Source: Asterias rubens
Lineage: Eukaryota; Echinodermata; Asteroidea; Forcipulatida; Asteriidae
Reading direction: 5' to 3'
Length of the DNA stretch: 64,000 nt
Assembly: GCF_902459465.1 (NCBI RefSeq)
Contig: NC_047068.1
Location: 2,604,001 to 2,668,000, forward strand
The notes below the pieces were generated by a model. The model worked only from the letters and a program-made list of their open reading frames with translations, was not told the DNA's origin and did no database searches. Positions within the stretch are counted from its first letter, which is position 1, and every line of letters starts with the position of its first letter. Of the stretch, positions 33,191 through 45,825 are shown one piece after another. A program made the translations under genes and the position numbers.

Positions 33191-35180
33191 AAGCAAAGAC
33201 TTAAGTGGCATCGGCTGTATCTGATTCTAAACAGGCCTACTATCATGACATCTTCGAGCGCTCTTCACCGAAGGACATGTTTAAAGCAGTTAACGAACTC
33301 TTGAACAAGAACAAACGTGTGCTGCCCAACGCTGAATCATCTGTGGAACTTGCTTCTGCTTTCTGTTCCTTCTTTACTGATAAAGTGAGGAATATAAGGA
33401 AGTGCATCGATGATCTCAATGTCCACGCATCTGTTCTTGGTCTAGTTTCCGCGAAACCAAACACCAAGCTTTCATCATTCAATCGGGTAACATTCAGCAA
33501 CCTTGAAGATGTCATTAGGAAACTACCTGATAAAACCTGCTCCCTTGATCCTCTACCGACGTGGCTGTTAAAGAAACACATTCCTGTACTCATGCCCATC
33601 ATCCTAGAGACCGTCAACTCCTTGCTGGAAAGTGGTACTTTCCCTTCCTGTCTTGGTCAAGCAACGGTTACACCTGTTCTCAAGAAACAATCATTGAACA
33701 AAGACAGCCTTTGTAACTACAGGCCAATCTCCAATATTCGCTTTCTCGCTAAGGTCTTGGAGAAAGTTGTTGTTCATCAACTGCACGAGTATATCGATCT
33801 GAATCATCTTGATAACCCGAGACAGTCTGCATATAAAAAGAACTACAGCACTGAAACAGCTCTACTATCTTTACAGAATGACATATCACGCGCCTTGGAC
33901 GACAAGAAAGCTACATTCCTGTTGTCCCTTGACCTATCAGCAGTGTTTGATACACTGGACCATGCCATTCTAACGGAAAGACTTCACACTCATTTTGGAC
34001 TCTCCGGATTCGCCTTACAGTGGTTCGTGTCCTATCTTCAGAACAGGACATGCTCCGTTGCAATTGACAATTCAGATTCTCCCTAGGTTAAACTTGAGTA
34101 TGGAGTCCCACAGGGGTCAGTCCTAGGGCCCCTGCTGTTCACTTTGTACCTGCAACCGATTGCCAATATCTTCCAAGAACACAATATTAACTATCACATG
34201 TATGCTGACGACATACAAATATATCTCACATGTGATCCAGGCTCTCAAGACTCTATCCAAGGTGCACTCTCCAAGCTGATACATGTGGTCAGAGACATTC
34301 AAACCTGGATGACTGTCAATAAACTTAAACTCAACCAAGACAAAACCGAATTCCTGGTAGTCGCATCGCAAGCACATCATCGGAAGCTCACTGATGTCAA
34401 GTTGACACTTGGTGATGTTGTTCTTGAACCCTCACAATCCCTTCGTATCCTTGGTGTCATCTTTGATGATCGTCTTCTTCATGATGCTCAGGTGGCAAAC
34501 ATTTCAAGAACTGTTAAATTTCACCTCCGTAACCTGACTTTGATCAGGAAGTACCTTGATGCTAGTTGTACACATGCAGCAATTCGAGCACTAGTTCTTT
34601 CAAGGTTGGACTATTGCAATAGCCTTCTCTAAGGAACATCAACAAAGAACTTGCACTCGCTACAGCTCCTTCAAAATCAAGCCGCCCGTCTTATCTACAT
34701 GAAACCGAAATACACGCATACATCACCTCTCATCCAGACCCTGCATTGGCTACCAGTTTTGCAACGGATTGAATATAAGAACGCAGTACTCGCATATAAA
34801 TCACTCTCTAACCAAGCTCCAACTTATCTGGGCAACCTTCTCCACACCCGCCAGTCTCTGTTTAATTTAAGATCCACTTCAGCTGTGGTATTGAATGCCC
34901 CACGATCACGTACCAATGTAGGATCTAGAGCTTTTGCTGCAACTGGGCTAAAATGCTGGAATCGTCTCCCTCAATCTGTTCGTTTAGCCAATTCCCTGAG
35001 TTCCTTCAAACCCCAATTAAAAACCCACCTCTATCCTAAGTTACTCTAGATTGTATCATTGTTAATTGCATTGTTTTGTCTGAAAAGCATGTAGTTTATC
35101 TTTTGTTTTGTTGCTTTTGTATTTCGTTATCGCTTTTGTAAAAAGTGCTTTATAAGTAAGGTTATTATTATTATTTATTA
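33191..35180 (+). pseudogene. 5'-truncated L2/CR1-type LINE, ORF2 reverse transcriptase
   Basis: One frame runs from about 33205 to the stop at 35049, interrupted by in-frame TAG at 34084-34086 and TAA at 34630-34632. RT blocks are in order: KTCSLDPLPTWLLK, CNYRPISNIRFLAKVLEK, SAYKKNYSTETAL, LLSLDLSAVFDTLDHAIL, YGVPQGSVLGPLLFTLY and the catalytic MYADDIQIY. Then come KLKLNQDKTEF, LRILGVIFD, the C-terminal LHWLPVLQRIEYK and FKPQLKTHLYPKLL. The 3' UTR has aaaagtgctttataagtaagg and ends in an att-repeat tail at about 35180, typical of L2. The protein would copy LINE RNA at a nicked target. The endonuclease and ORF1 are missing, so it is a dead 5'-truncated copy. Confidence 0.92.
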
Positions 35181-36036
35181 AAACACAGGGATGAAGCTAA
35201 TAATGGGCATGATGGATATTTTGTGTGGGTCACATGATCACACTGCCTGTATTCAACACAACTTTTACCAAGATTATAAATATAATCAGCTCGGTGGTAG
35301 TTAAACAAAAATGTCTTGCTACCTGACACTTACAGTCTCTACCACATGAAATTTCTATTCTGATTTCTTTGAAATTTCTGTCACTTTGTCCGTCATTAAA
35401 AATTGATTATAATTTATAAGTTGCAATTTCGGAAAAACTTTCAAATAAGTAGGTGATCACTTTGCCACTAAACAAAAACAATTGAAACGCGTGAGACTCG
35501 CGCACTAGGGGTCTGTCTCATGCTCTCACGCACCGCAACCATTTTCTCACGCATTGGGGCCAGACCGGGAAAAAAAAAAAAAAAAAGATAATGCACAATC
35601 TTCAGATTGCACGCAGTTTTCAGAATTATCAACTTGAGCTGGCATGCAAACAAAGCGCAAACTTGAAGTTTGCGCACGCTTTTTGCTCTCTCCGAAGATT
35701 CAGCCGACAATTTGGCAATTCGGCAGAGGGCAAAACGTGAATTACGCACAAGTTTGTCCTGATTTTTAACAAATTCCTTAATTGTGCTCCATGAGCGCAG
35801 TCTCAACAGGCAGAAGTCGTGAGCGGAGGATTTAATTGGGACATCATTTTAGCCTAAAGTTTATCTTTTAGGGCGAAATAATCTAACACAATTGTACCTC
35901 CACATCAACCAGCAAACTGATCGAAGAGGTTTTTAATGCATTTTGAAACTCTTTTTTTTCCATAAGTAATTATATGCCAAAAATAAGATTTTGTTTTCCC
36001 CGGACGAAGATTTTTTTCTCGGGCATTTATAATAAT
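35181..36036. other. No recognised gene
   Basis: AT-rich with poly-A at 35570-35586. A region at 35490-35560 has repeated tctcacgc words. There is a (taa)n simple repeat at 36030-36051. No domain is seen. Confidence 0.45.
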
Positions 36037-36785
36037 AATAATAATAATAATAAGACTTGTAATGCGCACATATCCACCCTGCTGGGTGTTCAAGGCACAG
36101 TAAAACCAAAAACAAAACAAAAACAAAACACAACACAAAGAAAAACAGACACAACAAAATTAGTCATTGAAAACCTGTTACAAAAGATAAGTTTTGAGAA
36201 GAGACTTGAATTTTGCAGTACAAAGACAAGATCGAAGATTAAGTGGTAGAGAGTTCCAGATGCGTGGCGCGGCTGAAGAAAAAGACCTGTCACCCCATGA
36301 GTGTCGAGACTTGGGTTCAATGAGGAGAAGCATAGAACTTGATCGAAGATTCCTTGATGGAGTGTAAACTTGAAGCAGTTCAGAAATATAGTGGGGAGCC
36401 TTGCCATTAAGAGCTTTGTGATCAATGAGCATCAGCTTGAAGATAATTCGTTGAGAGATAGGGAGCCAGTGTAGTTGTTTCAGAATGGGGGTGATAGAAC
36501 AGGATTTTCTAGACAGTGTCACAAGTCGGGCAGCAGTATTTTGGAGTCCTTGAAGTCTGGAAATCTGGTTGTTAGGAAGACTGTAGAGAAGAGCATTGCC
36601 GTTGTCAAGACGAGAAGTAACAAATGCGTGAATGACCTTTTCAGTGGCACTTTTGTCCAAGTACTTGCGAATCTTACCTATATTCCTGATGTGATATGAT
36701 GATAAACGAACAATGTTGTTGATGTGTGGCTGAAGTGTCATTGATGAATCAAAAATAACCCCTAAGTTCCAAGTTATCCAGTTAT
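36037..36785 (-). pseudogene. 5'-truncated L2/CR1-type LINE, C-terminal ORF2 fragment
   Basis: The minus frame 36741-36178 (187 residues) carries IRNIGKIRKYLD, AFVTSRLDNGNALLYSLP, LQNTAARLVTLS, LKQLHWLPISQRIIFK, SFSSAAPRIWNSLP and FKSLLKTYLL. Just upstream, to about 36770, GVIFDSS is readable. It ends in a (tta)n tail at about 36037. These are the post-RT words of L2-like ORF2. The RT core is absent, and the frame is open only because the fragment is short. Confidence 0.9.
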
Positions 36786-36984
36786 CCGAGTTAACAAAAT
36801 AGGATTTTTTTTTTTTAGGGTGGTGGGGTGTTGGAAAGTCTCACGCATAGCTGGCTTCCGAACTTTGCTGCGATCCGTAAAACAACTAATAAACATGGAA
36901 CGCCCTCCCAACTTTGGCTGATAAAGCTAGCGATTAGCACTATCAGACACCACGAGTATGGGCGAGTAGGTACATGTACGTCTA

Positions 36985-37185
36985 TCATTTTGGTTTTTAC
37001 CCATATACAGCGATGTGTGTTAGCACTGTAGTATTATACTCAGTAATTGTAGACTCAGAACCTTAGTTCTGTGAAAAATCTCACAGGCATATTACATGTA
37101 CTCGGGTGGGATTACAACCCACGACCCTTGCAATTCTAGAGTAGTGTTATATACCGACTAGACCACCATGACTAGAAGTACTGCA
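36985..37185 (-). mobile_element. tRNA-derived SINE
   Basis: On the minus strand the head reads TGGTCTAGTCGG, a full match to the RNA polymerase III A box consensus. About 45 nt later comes GGTTGTAATCC, a B box with one or two changes. After the tRNA-like head come catgcctgtgagattt-like and acacatcgctgtatatggg sequences and a ggtaaaaacc-type tail. The order fits a tRNA-related SINE; the B-box changes suggest it is inactive. Confidence 0.8.
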
Positions 37186-38640
37186 AACGATTTTAAACAT
37201 GTTAAATTTGCAGCAGGGATAAAGAATAATATTCATTTTGGTTTTTAAGGTGGATGTGGCAGTTGCTCCATGGTATGTGTGTGTACCAGTCACTGAGTGA
37301 GTGTCCCTAGTTGGGTCATGGTCTGAAGGTCACTTGAGTGCCTGTGGTGTTCAGTAATTGAATTATTCATTGTTTACCAGTCACAGTGCGCACCGTCTTT
37401 CATTTGCAGCGTATGCAAGACAGTCGCAGTTTTGCATAATGAGCTTGGAGGGCCCATTTTCAAAAAAATCATATCGTGAAAACCCAGCCATGTAAAAATA
37501 TAACAACGTGACAGTATGAATGAGGAATGCTTAATTGTAATGACAAAAACCATAGGTGAATTTTTAATTGTTCAGAAATAAGAAATTTCGGACTATAAAA
37601 ACGATTATCATTGTACAAAAATAACGGTCTCCGAAAAAGTATTTTTTGTAGCATTTAACGAAATCGTGCAGACAAACCTTAATCATGTGTGTTCAGGTAC
37701 ATTATTCATCTACTCAACCGCTACTGTCGTTGTTTCTGAATCCACTCGAAACAGTCTGGGGCACCCTAAGTATCCGTCACCGTCATCGCAAACTTTCTCG
37801 GTAAAAAAAATCTGCCATTACTCAATGGTATAATGTGAGCCCGAACGTGATTGGTCAGAACGTGCATCAGGCATGCCAACTGACTAATCAGCTTCTACGT
37901 AACAAAACGCAAGGCACCTTTTGTTTGGCACGATTTCTTGCTCATGTCATGCAATCACGGGGGCTTGTTTTGACAACAAAGCGGTGCCTTACTATTTTTC
38001 GTTAGTATGGTGTTTGGCCGGGTTTAGCTTCAGTTATTATCTGCTCTGTATCTTTACGTCTACGAAACCAAAACTGGAATAAACGCAACGGATAATTGCT
38101 ATTCTGTGCCAAAATATGATGGCCTTCCAATCCGATCCTATGAATCCAAGTATATTTGCGTTTTAAAAAGAAATCCTTCTTTGTATTATATTAATAAAAA
38201 ATATTGATTAAAATAAAATTAAAAAGTCTTTAAAAACTCATTAGCCATTTGTTGTTTTCTTTTAACCAATGAAATGTTCAATTCCTGACCCTGGCTCTCC
38301 CTATTTATTAACTGTGAAATCTCAACTAAAAGCTGGAAAGTTTGGTCAACTCCAAATTAAATATATTCAATATACAACACACAAAAATAAACCAGATGAC
38401 AAATCTTCTTTTAACTTTGTTAATTAATATTACAAAACATTTATTTGAAAGTCCCTTTCAGCTGATTACATAAAATAACAACGACATTATATTGCGTTTC
38501 TGCACACACGACACGTTGAAAAAACTTGAGTGACCACTGCAAAATACAAATTAAAAATTACTGGGGAAAGTACCTTGGTATATTAAAATAAAATAAACAG
38601 AAATATCAGTTTTGTTCAGTTTACAAAAATATCTTGTGAG
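37186..38640. other. No recognised gene
   Basis: AT-rich. The word tcgaaacagtctggggcaccctaag at 37747 recurs with one change at 40540, so a small dispersed repeat is present at both places. Nothing else was assigned. Confidence 0.45.
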
Positions 38641-38645
38641 GGAGT

Positions 38646-38694
38646 CTCCCAGGCGACTAGTGAAATGTATTACTGGACTAGTCGGGCCTGGGAG
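38646..38694. repeat. Hairpin containing GACTAGT words
   Basis: CTCCCAGGC-GACTAGT and ACTAGTC-GGGCCTGGGAG form arms around gaaatgtattactgg. The inner words match the CGACTAGTCG units of the hAT at 4255-4785 and 8230-8895. Confidence 0.7.
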
Positions 38695-39625
38695 TCGCAA
38701 CTTTTACACTAGCTTTCGATGCCCAAGATGCGCCTTACGGCATATTGTTTGGCACAGGCGCAATATATTAAAGTTAACGCTGAATGAATTGAAAGATTGT
38801 GTAACTGGTGAAAAACAATCAGATTGTGTTCCGTAAAGTAAAATAAGACCCTTTTCAAAACCGCGTCTTCGGCATTGGATTCGGCTTCAGGCTCTGTCAT
38901 GTCTGACACCCCACGGGGCATATATGCAAAGCATGCGCAGTTGTTAAAACAACCATACAATAGCACGCTGCACTTATGACATCACTTTTGCTTAAAATAC
39001 CCCGCTGTCAGACAAACATTCCACTAATTTAGCGATCACGCCAAACGCGCCATATGGCACTTGTATGTAGTAGTAACACGAGTAAACATAATGTGGACAA
39101 GTACGTGTGCATGTATGTTGTTAGTAAAATTGTATACGTTTGTCTGAGATCCGTGTAATAAACTTGGTTTTAGCATTTAGTGCGGAGTGCTTTTGGTTCA
39201 CAAGCAGGTACATGTAGTTACGACTATGCGGTGGCACGATAAACGAGTAGTTGAAAAATGTTAGTTGCAACTCGACTAAAGCAATCAACAGTCCCGACTT
39301 CAACAGTAGTCGCCCTATGTAGTCGTCCAGGCTCGAGTCTCCCCGTCACTTTAAACCGTGGAAGATTTTCAGAGAGCTGGGAGTGTAAAAGGAATACAAA
39401 GAAAGCAAATAGAGTTAAAAACATGCCCAAGAAGACCAAAATGTTTCAGAAACACTTTCCAGAGCAGAAAACTGACATGGACTACAGTTAGTACCAATCA
39501 ATTGCAATCCCCCAGTGAAATATTTTTGCTGTGTGAAATTAAAGTTAGACATGTTTGACCATTCCCTTTTTGATTAAGAGTTAACCAAGACTGTCTTAAA
39601 TCAATATGATTTAAATCAATATGAT
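38695..39625. other. No recognised gene
   Basis: A cluster of gtagtcg words at 39300-39345 resembles the words around the hAT internal arrays. No TIR pair was found. Confidence 0.4.
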
Positions 39626-39944
39626 AGACAGTAGACACTATTGGTAATTGTCAAAGACTAGTCTTCACACATGGGGTATCTCAACAATATGCATAAAATA
39701 ACAAACCTGTGAAAATTTGAGCTCAATCGGTCATCGAAGTTGTGCGCTTTCAGATGCTTGATTTCGAGACCTCAAGTTCTAAACAAATTCGTGGAAAATT
39801 AGTTCTTTCTCGAAAACTATGTCACTTCAGAGGGAGCCGTTTCTCACAATGTTTTATACCATCAACCTCTCTCCATTACTCGTCACCAATTAAGGTTTTA
39901 TGATGATAATTATTTTGAGTTATTACCAATAGTGTCCACTGCCT
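39626..39944. mobile_element. TTAA-type MITE, copy 2
   Basis: It has the same termini and interior as 30996-31380 but is about 65 bp shorter: half of the internal gatttcgagac/gtctcgaaatc hairpin is gone. TTAA follows the right end (39945-39948); the left flank is TGAT, so the left duplication has mutated or been lost. Confidence 0.82.
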
Positions 39945-39948
39945 TTAA

Positions 39949-40694
39949 CCCAGTATGAACTAGCAAAAGGTATTGACCACATGATCAAATTGAAACTCAA
40001 TCAATAATTATTGTATTATTTATTTTCTCAACAACGTGTCAACAAGTATTGAATATACTTTCAGGTAACTAAAAAAATATTCTATTTTGAATTATTAGTA
40101 ATATACATGTAAAATAGAACTTGGATTTGAATCATAGAAATAGAAGACCTACAACTGTACTCTTACTCTACATTACACATTACACAGAGTCTCAATAATA
40201 CAGTACCACCACGAAGAAAACCCATAACAATTCCATATTCCAATTCCTGCATCAAACAACTATGTTTTGTTATTATTGATGGAAACAATTTTTGATATTA
40301 TTATTAAATTTTTTTTTTCACAACGTTCGTCAACAAACATGATAAAAAAGAGCGCCGTACGAACAGTACACAACACTGGTGACGTCACTAAGCTAAAACG
40401 AAGCGGCACAAACAATGATTTTTGCACATTTTTGGCACTGAAAAAGAATATCAACCAAACCTGCAGAAGTGTATGTGGTACCAAACGAAAGAACAATCCT
40501 TCGTCTATAAGAATATGGACTCTGTTTGTCTCAATCGTGCTCGAAACAGTCGGGGGCACCCTAAGTGTAAAGCTTATCAACAAAAAGTGTCAAACTTTAA
40601 CCACATTTCAGACGAAGATTCACATGCATTGGTCTCGAAAATCCGGTAAAAATGGGTTTGTTTTACGAGGAAAATGTTCAAGAAACTTACCATT
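39949..40694. other. No recognised gene
   Basis: AT-rich to 40310, then mixed sequence. ORFs at 40260-40704 overlap on both strands and have no recognised domain. Confidence 0.4.
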
Positions 40695-40774
40695 CCATGC
40701 TTGACCCAACACTGCCCTCTTGCTGGGACCTGTAGCCAATTTTGCACATCGTCTCCGAGTTCTCGCGCTGTCAT
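40695..40774 (-). CDS. Candidate short first exon of an unknown host gene
   Basis: The minus strand reads ATG at 40774, MTARELGDDVQNWLQVP, then ARGQCWVKHGM, ending at a consensus donor gtaagt near 40694. The surrounding 40740-40830 is locally richer in CpG than its flanks, as near a promoter. I do not recognise the peptide and see no second exon or acceptor that can be tied to it. This is a weak call; it may be chance. Confidence 0.2.
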
Positions 40775-40830
40775 GCGAAATCTCGAAGGGTCCGAGTGCG
40801 CCGCGCGACTGCAAATGAAACCTGGAAAAT

Positions 40831-42040
40831 ATGCTAATTATCTCGCACTCTGCGCACGGACTGTTACTGTTTCACAAGTGTGGTCTTTCTTGGGCAATCC
40901 TCCATGGGCAATGTAAGCTTGCTGTGAAATTCCTGTGAACCCCATCACCCAAAACTAAGCAACAGGAGATACCTTTTTGAAGGCAATTGCAGAGAGCATT
41001 CAACAGTAAATTAAAAGTTCTGTAATCTAACATCACAGTTGTTGCAATGGTCAGCCTGAGGTGAAAGTATTTCATGTAGGGCAAACATTTACATGAAGTC
41101 TGATAACTTGGGTGTAGATTGCAAAGGCTAATTGGCTTATCTTGTCAAAGCCATTATTCTCCACTAAGGTGGCAAAAAGGGGTCAGTTTGTTTACATGTA
41201 TAACCAAGGTTGAACCATGGAGGTATGATTATTGAACCATGCTTGAACCAGTCGCACACACCATTCTACACCATTGGCCAGTTGCGAGTAATCTAACACA
41301 TCTGCTAAAAACCACAGCTATCAACTTACTGCAGTGATCCAGCTACAGTAAGTAAACAAGACAACAACTTGAAAATTCAACCAAGAACAGCAGTCGTATG
41401 AATTATCATTGGACTGAAGGGTCAAAATGGAAAAAAAAAAAAAAAAATTGTAAAAAAAAAAAAAAAAAAAAATTAAGGAAAAAAAACCAAAAAAAAAATG
41501 ACTTACAACGTCAATAACAACGAAACTTTAGCAAACAACAAATTCTGCTCCTGATAGAAGGTATTGTTTGTGCTTCAAATAGTTTGAGGTCTGATTTCTG
41601 CTCTACACAAACCATTAACCAATAGATTGCCATGCAAACACAAAAAGTGCCCCTTTTTCCAGTCCTCCAATCGAATTGTTTCCAGGATAGAAATCTATTT
41701 TCATAAACTGTGCAACCTAAATTTCTACCAGCTTGCTTGCTACATGTTTGTAATGTAGTAAAAGGCGATTCACATCGGTTCAACACAAGAAATTCCCTGG
41801 AAAAATTTTCCTCTATTTGAGAACTACTTTTGTTAAATGTTTTAAGTCAGTCGACTTTATACAGTTCTTAGGAAAATATGTTACGCTTTCTAAAAAACTA
41901 TCATTTCTAGTTTTTCATGTGTAGCCCCTGGTATGATAACACCACATCACAAAAATCAGTGTGCCATCCTTATGTGACCGGCTTTAATAAATGATCCTGC
42001 GGGACACAATCTTCACTGGTCCAGACTTTTATTTACATCT
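40831..42040. other. No recognised gene; long A-rich tract
   Basis: An A-rich low-complexity tract occupies 41428-41500. The minus ORF at 41511-41786 has no recognised domain. Confidence 0.45.
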
Positions 42041-42775
42041 GTCTTTAAAGATGGAGAAAATATATATGATGTTACGTCTTCGACGCCAAAGGAAAGAGTC
42101 TAATTAAATAAACATAATTTAAATAGAACATTAAGAATAAAACTTACAAGTCACAAATACTATTTACAACTAATTAGGAAACTCTTAAAAGACGCTAGCG
42201 GGTTGCTGTTTTCCAGCCTAGCAATTATGTATTTTAGAATAAACAAATCAATTAAATAAACCATGAACTTGGATAAAGACTAATCTATAATAAACGATTT
42301 GCCAAAGATTGGGACTAGCTGGCAAATAGAAAAGTATGAACTAAGGCAAACTAAATAATCAAATTAAAGTTCCCGCCAAAAGTTTAATGGCGTCCGCCAT
42401 CTTGGAATTGAACCAAAATTAGAGGATAACTCAACAAAATCGGCAATATTTACATCGTTAAAGCAGAAAACAAGTACGGCATTACTTTAGATCGCTAGAA
42501 ACAAAATCTAAGAAAGGAGATTTAGAAATCAGAAAGAAATATATCTATGACGGGAGTTTCTTTTCCCGACTAAACACTAAGTAAATTAACTCTAGAAAAC
42601 CGTTCTCTTGTCAAAAAGAATTATGTTATAAAGTAAGCTAAACTCAACAAGTAATTTATACAAGAGGAATTTATGTGAAATCTAGGGGAGAATAAATGGA
42701 AAATAGAATGGTAAATACCTGTGTTTAAAGACGGAGAAAATATATATGATGTAAAAACGTCAAAGGAAAGAGTGG
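42041..42775 (+). repeat. Pair of about 55-bp direct repeats
   Basis: tttaaagatggagaaaatat and a ccaaaggaaagagt-like end at 42044-42100 recur at 42724-42775. The 620 bp between them have no ORF. It could be the remains of a larger repeat; no LTR structure is demonstrated. Confidence 0.5.
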
Positions 42776-42984
42776 CCCTCTGACGTCTTGCGGCCGATGA
42801 GGGCGCACTAATCGGTATATTTGAAAAGGTGAGTATGAATAAGTTACAAGTACCCGGATGTAAATTATTCTACTTGTCACACTTACTTTGAAGTCAAAAC
42901 TTTAGGCCCTATAAATAAGTTTTAATAACAAAATTCTTTAAAATTTCTTCCCAAATCACACAATATTCAAAATTGTTGCTCGAG
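42776..42984. other. No recognised gene
   Basis: AT-rich, with one GC-richer patch at 42775-42815. Confidence 0.4.
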
Positions 42985-42988
42985 AAAA

Positions 42989-43225
42989 AATGTGTTTCCT
43001 AAACAGGATTCATGGCACACATGTTTCCATAAATGGAAACAATAAGATGACCCCAGATATGGAAACAATTGTAGTGTCTTCAGAATTGGAGACGGGGAAA
43101 TAGTTTCCTGAACAGGGAACAATTTGTGCGTCTCCAAAATTGGAGCCACTTTACAATGTTTCCAAAACAGGCAACATCCAAGATGTGAAGTGACTGTGTT
43201 TCCTTTTTAGGAAACGTTTGTGTTA
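42989..43225. repeat. Cluster of eight mini-hairpins of the GTTTCC/GGAAAC type
   Basis: Short palindromes of about 18 bp occur every 25-40 bp, for example TGTTTCCataaatGGAAACA at 43020, GTTTCCTgaacAGGGAAC at 43101, GTCTCCAaaaTTGGAGCC at 43131 and GTTTCCTttttAGGAAAC at 43198. Two more diverged ones lie at 43512-43556 (GTTGCCTGA, GATTAGGCAA). Several differ from one another by paired changes that keep the stem. No coding is visible. Confidence 0.75.
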
Positions 43226-43559
43226 ACCCATCTGGTTGTTTTGACATGCAATTTTGAATGGTCCATAACTTTTCATAACGATACATAACGATAATGTGTC
43301 AATTTTGTATTTTTGACAAAAGCGGTTAGGCATTGTAGACAAAAGCTATGAGAATTTGAATTTTTCTTTGTTGAAAAAAAAGTATGTAAAATTAGTAACA
43401 TGTAAGAAATTTTATTTTATTTTAATTTCATAAGTGTCACTCTAAGTAATTAAATTTCAAAAAAGGTAATAATGACTGAAAAATTACAAGCAAAATATGT
43501 TTTGGGAGCATGTTGCCTGATCTTGAGACAAACAAATTGTTCCCTGATTAGGCAATGTA

Positions 43560-45825
43560 CCGGACTGTAGATCAGGCGAAGTAACTCTACTTCTGACACC
43601 AAAAGACAATCGTATTGTGCTTTTATCAATGACATGGCTACGAACTGTTCAAATAATCCCAAACAGTTCTGGTCCTTTGTTAGTACTCAACGCCGTAAGA
43701 GTAAGATTACAAGTTTTCAAACTGATAATGGTGTCATCAATGATCCAGTTAATATTGCTCAGAATTTCAATCTCATGTTTCAAAGTAATTTTAGCTGTGA
43801 CTCTATCAATATCATTGACATATCCTGTGATCATGTTAATTCCGATTTTCGTCTTTGCAACAATTCCACAACCCCAGCTGAGTTAAAAAACTCCTTTCAG
43901 AACTTAACATGCACAAATCCTGTGGGCCAGACGATATATCTCCTATGTTGTTGAATCTAGCTTGAGGGAGTTTAGCCCAGCCACTAGCGAATTTTATTAA
44001 CTTGTCGCTTGCCACAGGTGTAGTTCCGCATGAGTGGAAACTGGCAAATGTTGTCCCTTTGTTCAAAACTGGGGACGCTCATGTTATGTCGAATTATAGA
44101 CCCATCTCACTATGTTCTGTTGTTGGTAAAATTCTTGAGAGGATTATCTGTAAACATCTCATTAATCACATGTATAGAGGGGGGATAATCTCACCTACAC
44201 AACACGGTTTCTTGCCTAAAAGATCTTGCGTTACTCAATTGACAACTCTTTATCATAGCTGGGCCAATGCTCTTGATGTTTCAAAACCGCCCCGCATTGA
44301 TGCTATATTTCTTGATTGGTCAAAAGCTTTTGATCGCGTGAGTCACACAGTTCTTTTGAACAAATTACATAAATATGGTATTTGTGGCTCAATGTTGCAC
44401 TGGTTTAAGTCTTATCTTTCAAACAGATTACAGCGGGTTCAGTTTATGGGTTCATCATCTGACTGGGCTGCAGTTCATTCTGGCGTGCCACAGGGTGCTG
44501 TTCTAGCACCTATTCTTTTCAATATCTTTGCTTTTTATTTACCATTTTGCATTCAATTTAATCTGTGTCAGTATGCAGATGACACTGTCTTGTACAGAGT
44601 CATTAAAAATCAAGATGATGAAGTGGCACTCCAGGATGACCTGCAGCACATAAACACTTGGTGTAATCTAAACTGTATGTCTTTAAATCCAAATAAGTGT
44701 AAATTAATGACTGTGACCAGGTCTAGAAACCCTGCTAAACCACTGTATAAAATTGCTGAAAACACTTTGGAAAATGTGGATAGTTACAAATACTTGGGTG
44801 TTATTATCTCTGGGGACTTAAGCTGGAAAACACATGTTAATAAAGTCAGTTCCTAAGCCACTAGACCCAACGGATTTATGAGTAGTTAAAACTAGAAACC
44901 CTTACATTCTGACTTTACTTTCGCTCAATTAGCAGACCCATACTTGAATACGCAGCTCCAGTCTGGTGCCCTGTTCTTTTGACTCAGCAAAAAATGCTAG
45001 AGAAGGTACAGAGGCGATTCACCCGTTTTTGTTTGGGTCTGCCGAGAAGGGTTTTAATTGATTCTGTAAATGAAATTGAATATTCTGACAGGTGTGTCAA
45101 GCTGGGTCTGCCTCTTTTATTCAATAGGGTTCATTTCCTTTCAATTACGTTTGTTATTAAATGTTTATATAACAAATTTGACATTGACACGGACACTCTA
45201 ATTCCCATTAATTCTAGACATATCGAAATTTGTCCATCATCGGGCTCGTTCCAATGCTGCCCATCATTCTCTTTTTCACAGATTCCCTAGATTATGGGAC
45301 GAACTATCGGCCTGCATTAAAGATACAATTATCCATAGTTTATCCTCCTTCACCAATTCAATCAGGAATCATTTATTAGTCCCTGGCGAGGAGGTCCCCT
45401 TGACCAAAACAGTTTAACTTTCTAGTTGCCTTGTTCATTCAAATACCTTGCTGCTGTTTTTTATTTCTCAAATTTATAGTGCCTTTTGCATAATTAACTA
45501 GAATCTATCTTGTAACGATTTTGTATTGTTAATGCCCATTAGTGCTTTTATAGTTTTAACTGCTTGTATAGTTCTATATTTTTATACTGTATGCCATGTT
45601 TTAATAATGTCCATCTGTAATGTCCCTTTTTGTCTCTTCGTAAATTGTGGCATCAGGAGATTAACTCGATAGTAATTTAGTTTACTTTTTAAACATCCTT
45701 CAGGGGTGCTGCTTTTTTTGTTATTGTATTGTATGTTCTTGTTTTTGTTTTCTTACTGTTCTTATTGTCTGTGCTTGAATTTTTGCCTGTGAAATTAATA
45801 AATGAAATGATGAAATGAAAACTCA
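43560..45825 (+). pseudogene. LINE ORF2 (CR1/Rex1/Jockey-like), 5'-truncated, multiple lesions
   Basis: Plus-strand frames read NPKQFWSFVSTQ (about 43660), then after a shift KSCGPDDISPMLL, a TGA at about 43963, and a 284-residue open part at 44002-44856. That part has LSLATGVVPHEWKLANVVPLFK, NYRPISLCSVVGKILERII, TQHGFLPKRSC, DAIFLDWSKAFDRVSH, SGVPQGAVLAPILFN and the catalytic YADDTVLY, then LNPNKCKLMTVTR and YKYLGVIISGDLSW. The C-terminus continues shifted at 44900-45415 (LEYAAPVWCP, VQRRFTRFCLGLP, LWDELSACIKDT). The 3' tail ends in aatgaaatgatgaaatgaaa at about 45825, a CR1-like terminal repeat. The RT is complete in outline but broken by stops and frameshifts. Confidence 0.9.

Noticed and set aside
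35974..36249. Asn-rich plus-strand ORF
   Set aside because: It runs through the (taa)n tail and antisense of the LINE fragment.
42041..42775. Solo LTR or small LTR element bounded by the 55-bp direct repeats
   Set aside because: No TG...CA ends, primer site or target duplication could be seen.
42989..43225. CRISPR-like array
   Set aside because: Units are short palindromes with irregular spacing and no constant repeat plus unique spacer pattern, in eukaryotic DNA.
43617..43954. Separate genes for overlapping ORFs at 43617-43954
   Set aside because: One frame matches LINE ORF2 sequence upstream of the RT; the other is a shadow.
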